From an uncultured Subdoligranulum sp. (GTDB lineage Bacteria > Bacillota_A > Clostridia > Oscillospirales > Ruminococcaceae), in assembly GCA_900772715.1 (NCBI GenBank), contig CAAGRN010000262.1:1-5200 (forward strand): DNA of 5,200 nt. Direction: 5' to 3'. Made by a program: the position numbers and the translations under genes. Positions within the stretch are counted from its first letter, which is position 1; each line of letters starts with the position of its first letter. The notes beneath the pieces are model-generated. The model saw only the letters and a list, made by a program, of their open reading frames with translations, did not search any database and had not been told where the DNA came from. Positions 4,512-5,200 of the stretch are shown one piece after another.

Positions 4512-5200
4512 ATGACGTATTTACTCTGGATCGCCTACAAGGGTACAAATTACGCCGGCTTTCAGGTGCAGCCCAATGCGCTGACCGTCTGCGAGGTGCT
4601 GCAAAACGCCATGCAGGCGGTGCTGGGCTGCCGCCCCGATGTCAAGGGCTGCTCCCGCACCGATGCCGGGGTCCACGCCCGCCGCTTTGCGCTGAGCTTT
4701 GCCTACGACGGCAAGGTCCCCGCGCAAAAAATGGTGCAGGCGTTCAACGCCCACCTGCCGCCGGATATCCGTGCACTGGAAATCAGCGAAGCACCGCCGG
4801 ATTTTCACGCCCGGTACGCCGCCCACGCCAAGACCTACTGCTACTATATCCGCAACGCCCGCATCGACGACCCCTTTACCTTTGATACCTGCGCCCGCGT
4901 GTCCCAGCCGCTGGACATTGCCGCCATGCAGGCGGCAGCGGCACAGTTTGTGGGTACGCACGATTTTCTGGCGCTCTGCGCCTCCGGGTCGGGGGCGGCT
5001 GCCCACGGCGACACCGTGCGCACCATCACCCGCTGCACCGTGCAGCGGCAGGGCGAAACGGTCGTCATCACCGTGACGGCGGACGGCTACCTATATAATA
5101 TGGTGCGCATTCTGGCAGGGACCCTGGTCGAAGCCGGGCTGCACAAGCGCACGCCGGATTCCGTTTTGCCGCTGCTGCAAAGCCGCGACCGCCGCCGGGC
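4512..5200 (+). CDS. truA: tRNA pseudouridine synthase A (TruA), 3' end beyond window
   Basis: TruA converts uridines 38-40 in the tRNA anticodon stem to pseudouridine, without cofactor. The 229 visible residues begin MTYLLWIAYKGTNYAGFQVQ, the usual N terminus. They contain the catalytic motif SRTDAGVHA with nucleophile D51, FHARYAAHAKTYCYYI (98-113), GTHDF (148-152), VRTITRC (169-175) and the late motif GYLYNMVRILAGTL (192-205). Relatives are about 245 residues, so perhaps 15-25 residues, including the final A-P-x-x-GL-type stretch, lie past the window. No good Shine-Dalgarno site precedes the ATG: the sequence from 4498 to 4511 is AT-rich, and the only purine-rich run (aaaaggg, 4481-4487) is too far away. 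The start is nevertheless fixed by homology. The ecfT-truA order is common in Firmicutes, but here they are separated by a 262-base gap containing the MITE-like element. Confidence 0.95.
   Translation, partial: MTYLLWIAYKGTNYAGFQVQPNALTVCEVLQNAMQAVLGCRPDVKGCSRTDAGVHARRFALSFAYDGKVPAQKMVQAFNAHLPPDIRALEISEAPPDFHARYAAHAKTYCYYIRNARIDDPFTFDTCARVSQPLDIAAMQAAAAQFVGTHDFLALCASGSGAAAHGDTVRTITRCTVQRQGETVVITVTADGYLYNMVRILAGTLVEAGLHKRTPDSVLPLLQSRDRRR

Noticed and set aside
4349..4885. Open frame spanning the MITE-like element and the start of truA
   Set aside because: It is out of frame with truA, and its translation is arginine/proline-rich shadow sequence.
1..5200. CRISPR array, tRNA or rRNA genes, transposase, phage or toxin-antitoxin genes, or an S component
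   Set aside because: None seen on either strand; the only repeats are the two structured intergenic elements and the short breakpoint repeats.

Overview
The window comes from a GC-rich, Gram-positive-type bacterium. The most likely group is the Oscillospiraceae/Ruminococcaceae (Faecalibacterium, Gemmiger or Subdoligranulum-like gut Clostridia). This placement is an inference from the ecfA1-ecfA2-ecfT-truA order, which is conserved in Firmicutes, from clear Shine-Dalgarno sites, and from short structured repeats lying between otherwise GC-rich genes. No search was run.

Layout. (1) 1-491: the C-terminal part of glmM (phosphoglucosamine mutase). The part from about 101 to 491 reads forward, but the preceding 99 bases encode an earlier stretch of the same protein on the opposite strand. 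(2) 504-1347: a class I SAM-dependent methyltransferase gene. Its first 187 codons read forward, while its catalytic C-terminal half lies inverted at about 1063-1332. A short possible remnant of the original 3' end (1333-1347) is followed at once by ecfA1. (3) 1352-4249: an energy-coupling factor (ECF) transporter module with two ATPases (ecfA1, ecfA2) and the transmembrane coupling protein (ecfT). It has no substrate-binding S component here. A structured repeat with AT-rich inverted arms and a possible attenuator separate ecfA1 from ecfA2, while ecfA2 and ecfT overlap by 8 bases. (4) 4250-4511: an intergenic region with a likely terminator hairpin and a 135-base MITE-like element with TGTAGGG/CCCTACA ends. 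(5) 4512-5200: truA (tRNA pseudouridine synthase), cut by the window edge near its C terminus.

The ECF genes should form one vitamin/micronutrient uptake engine: the EcfA1-EcfA2 ATPase pair drives EcfT, which would be shared by S components encoded elsewhere. The glmM and methyltransferase genes are spaced like co-transcribed genes. truA is a housekeeping tRNA-modification gene that is often next to ecfT.

The most unusual signal is a pair of short internal inversions, one in glmM and one in the methyltransferase gene. In each, the protein family continues on the opposite strand at the breakpoint. As written, neither gene can make a full protein. glmM is normally essential, so the inversions either arose in assembly or amplification, or represent a real rearrangement or subpopulation variant. 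Sequence alone cannot decide. The ECF and truA genes are intact as far as they can be seen.
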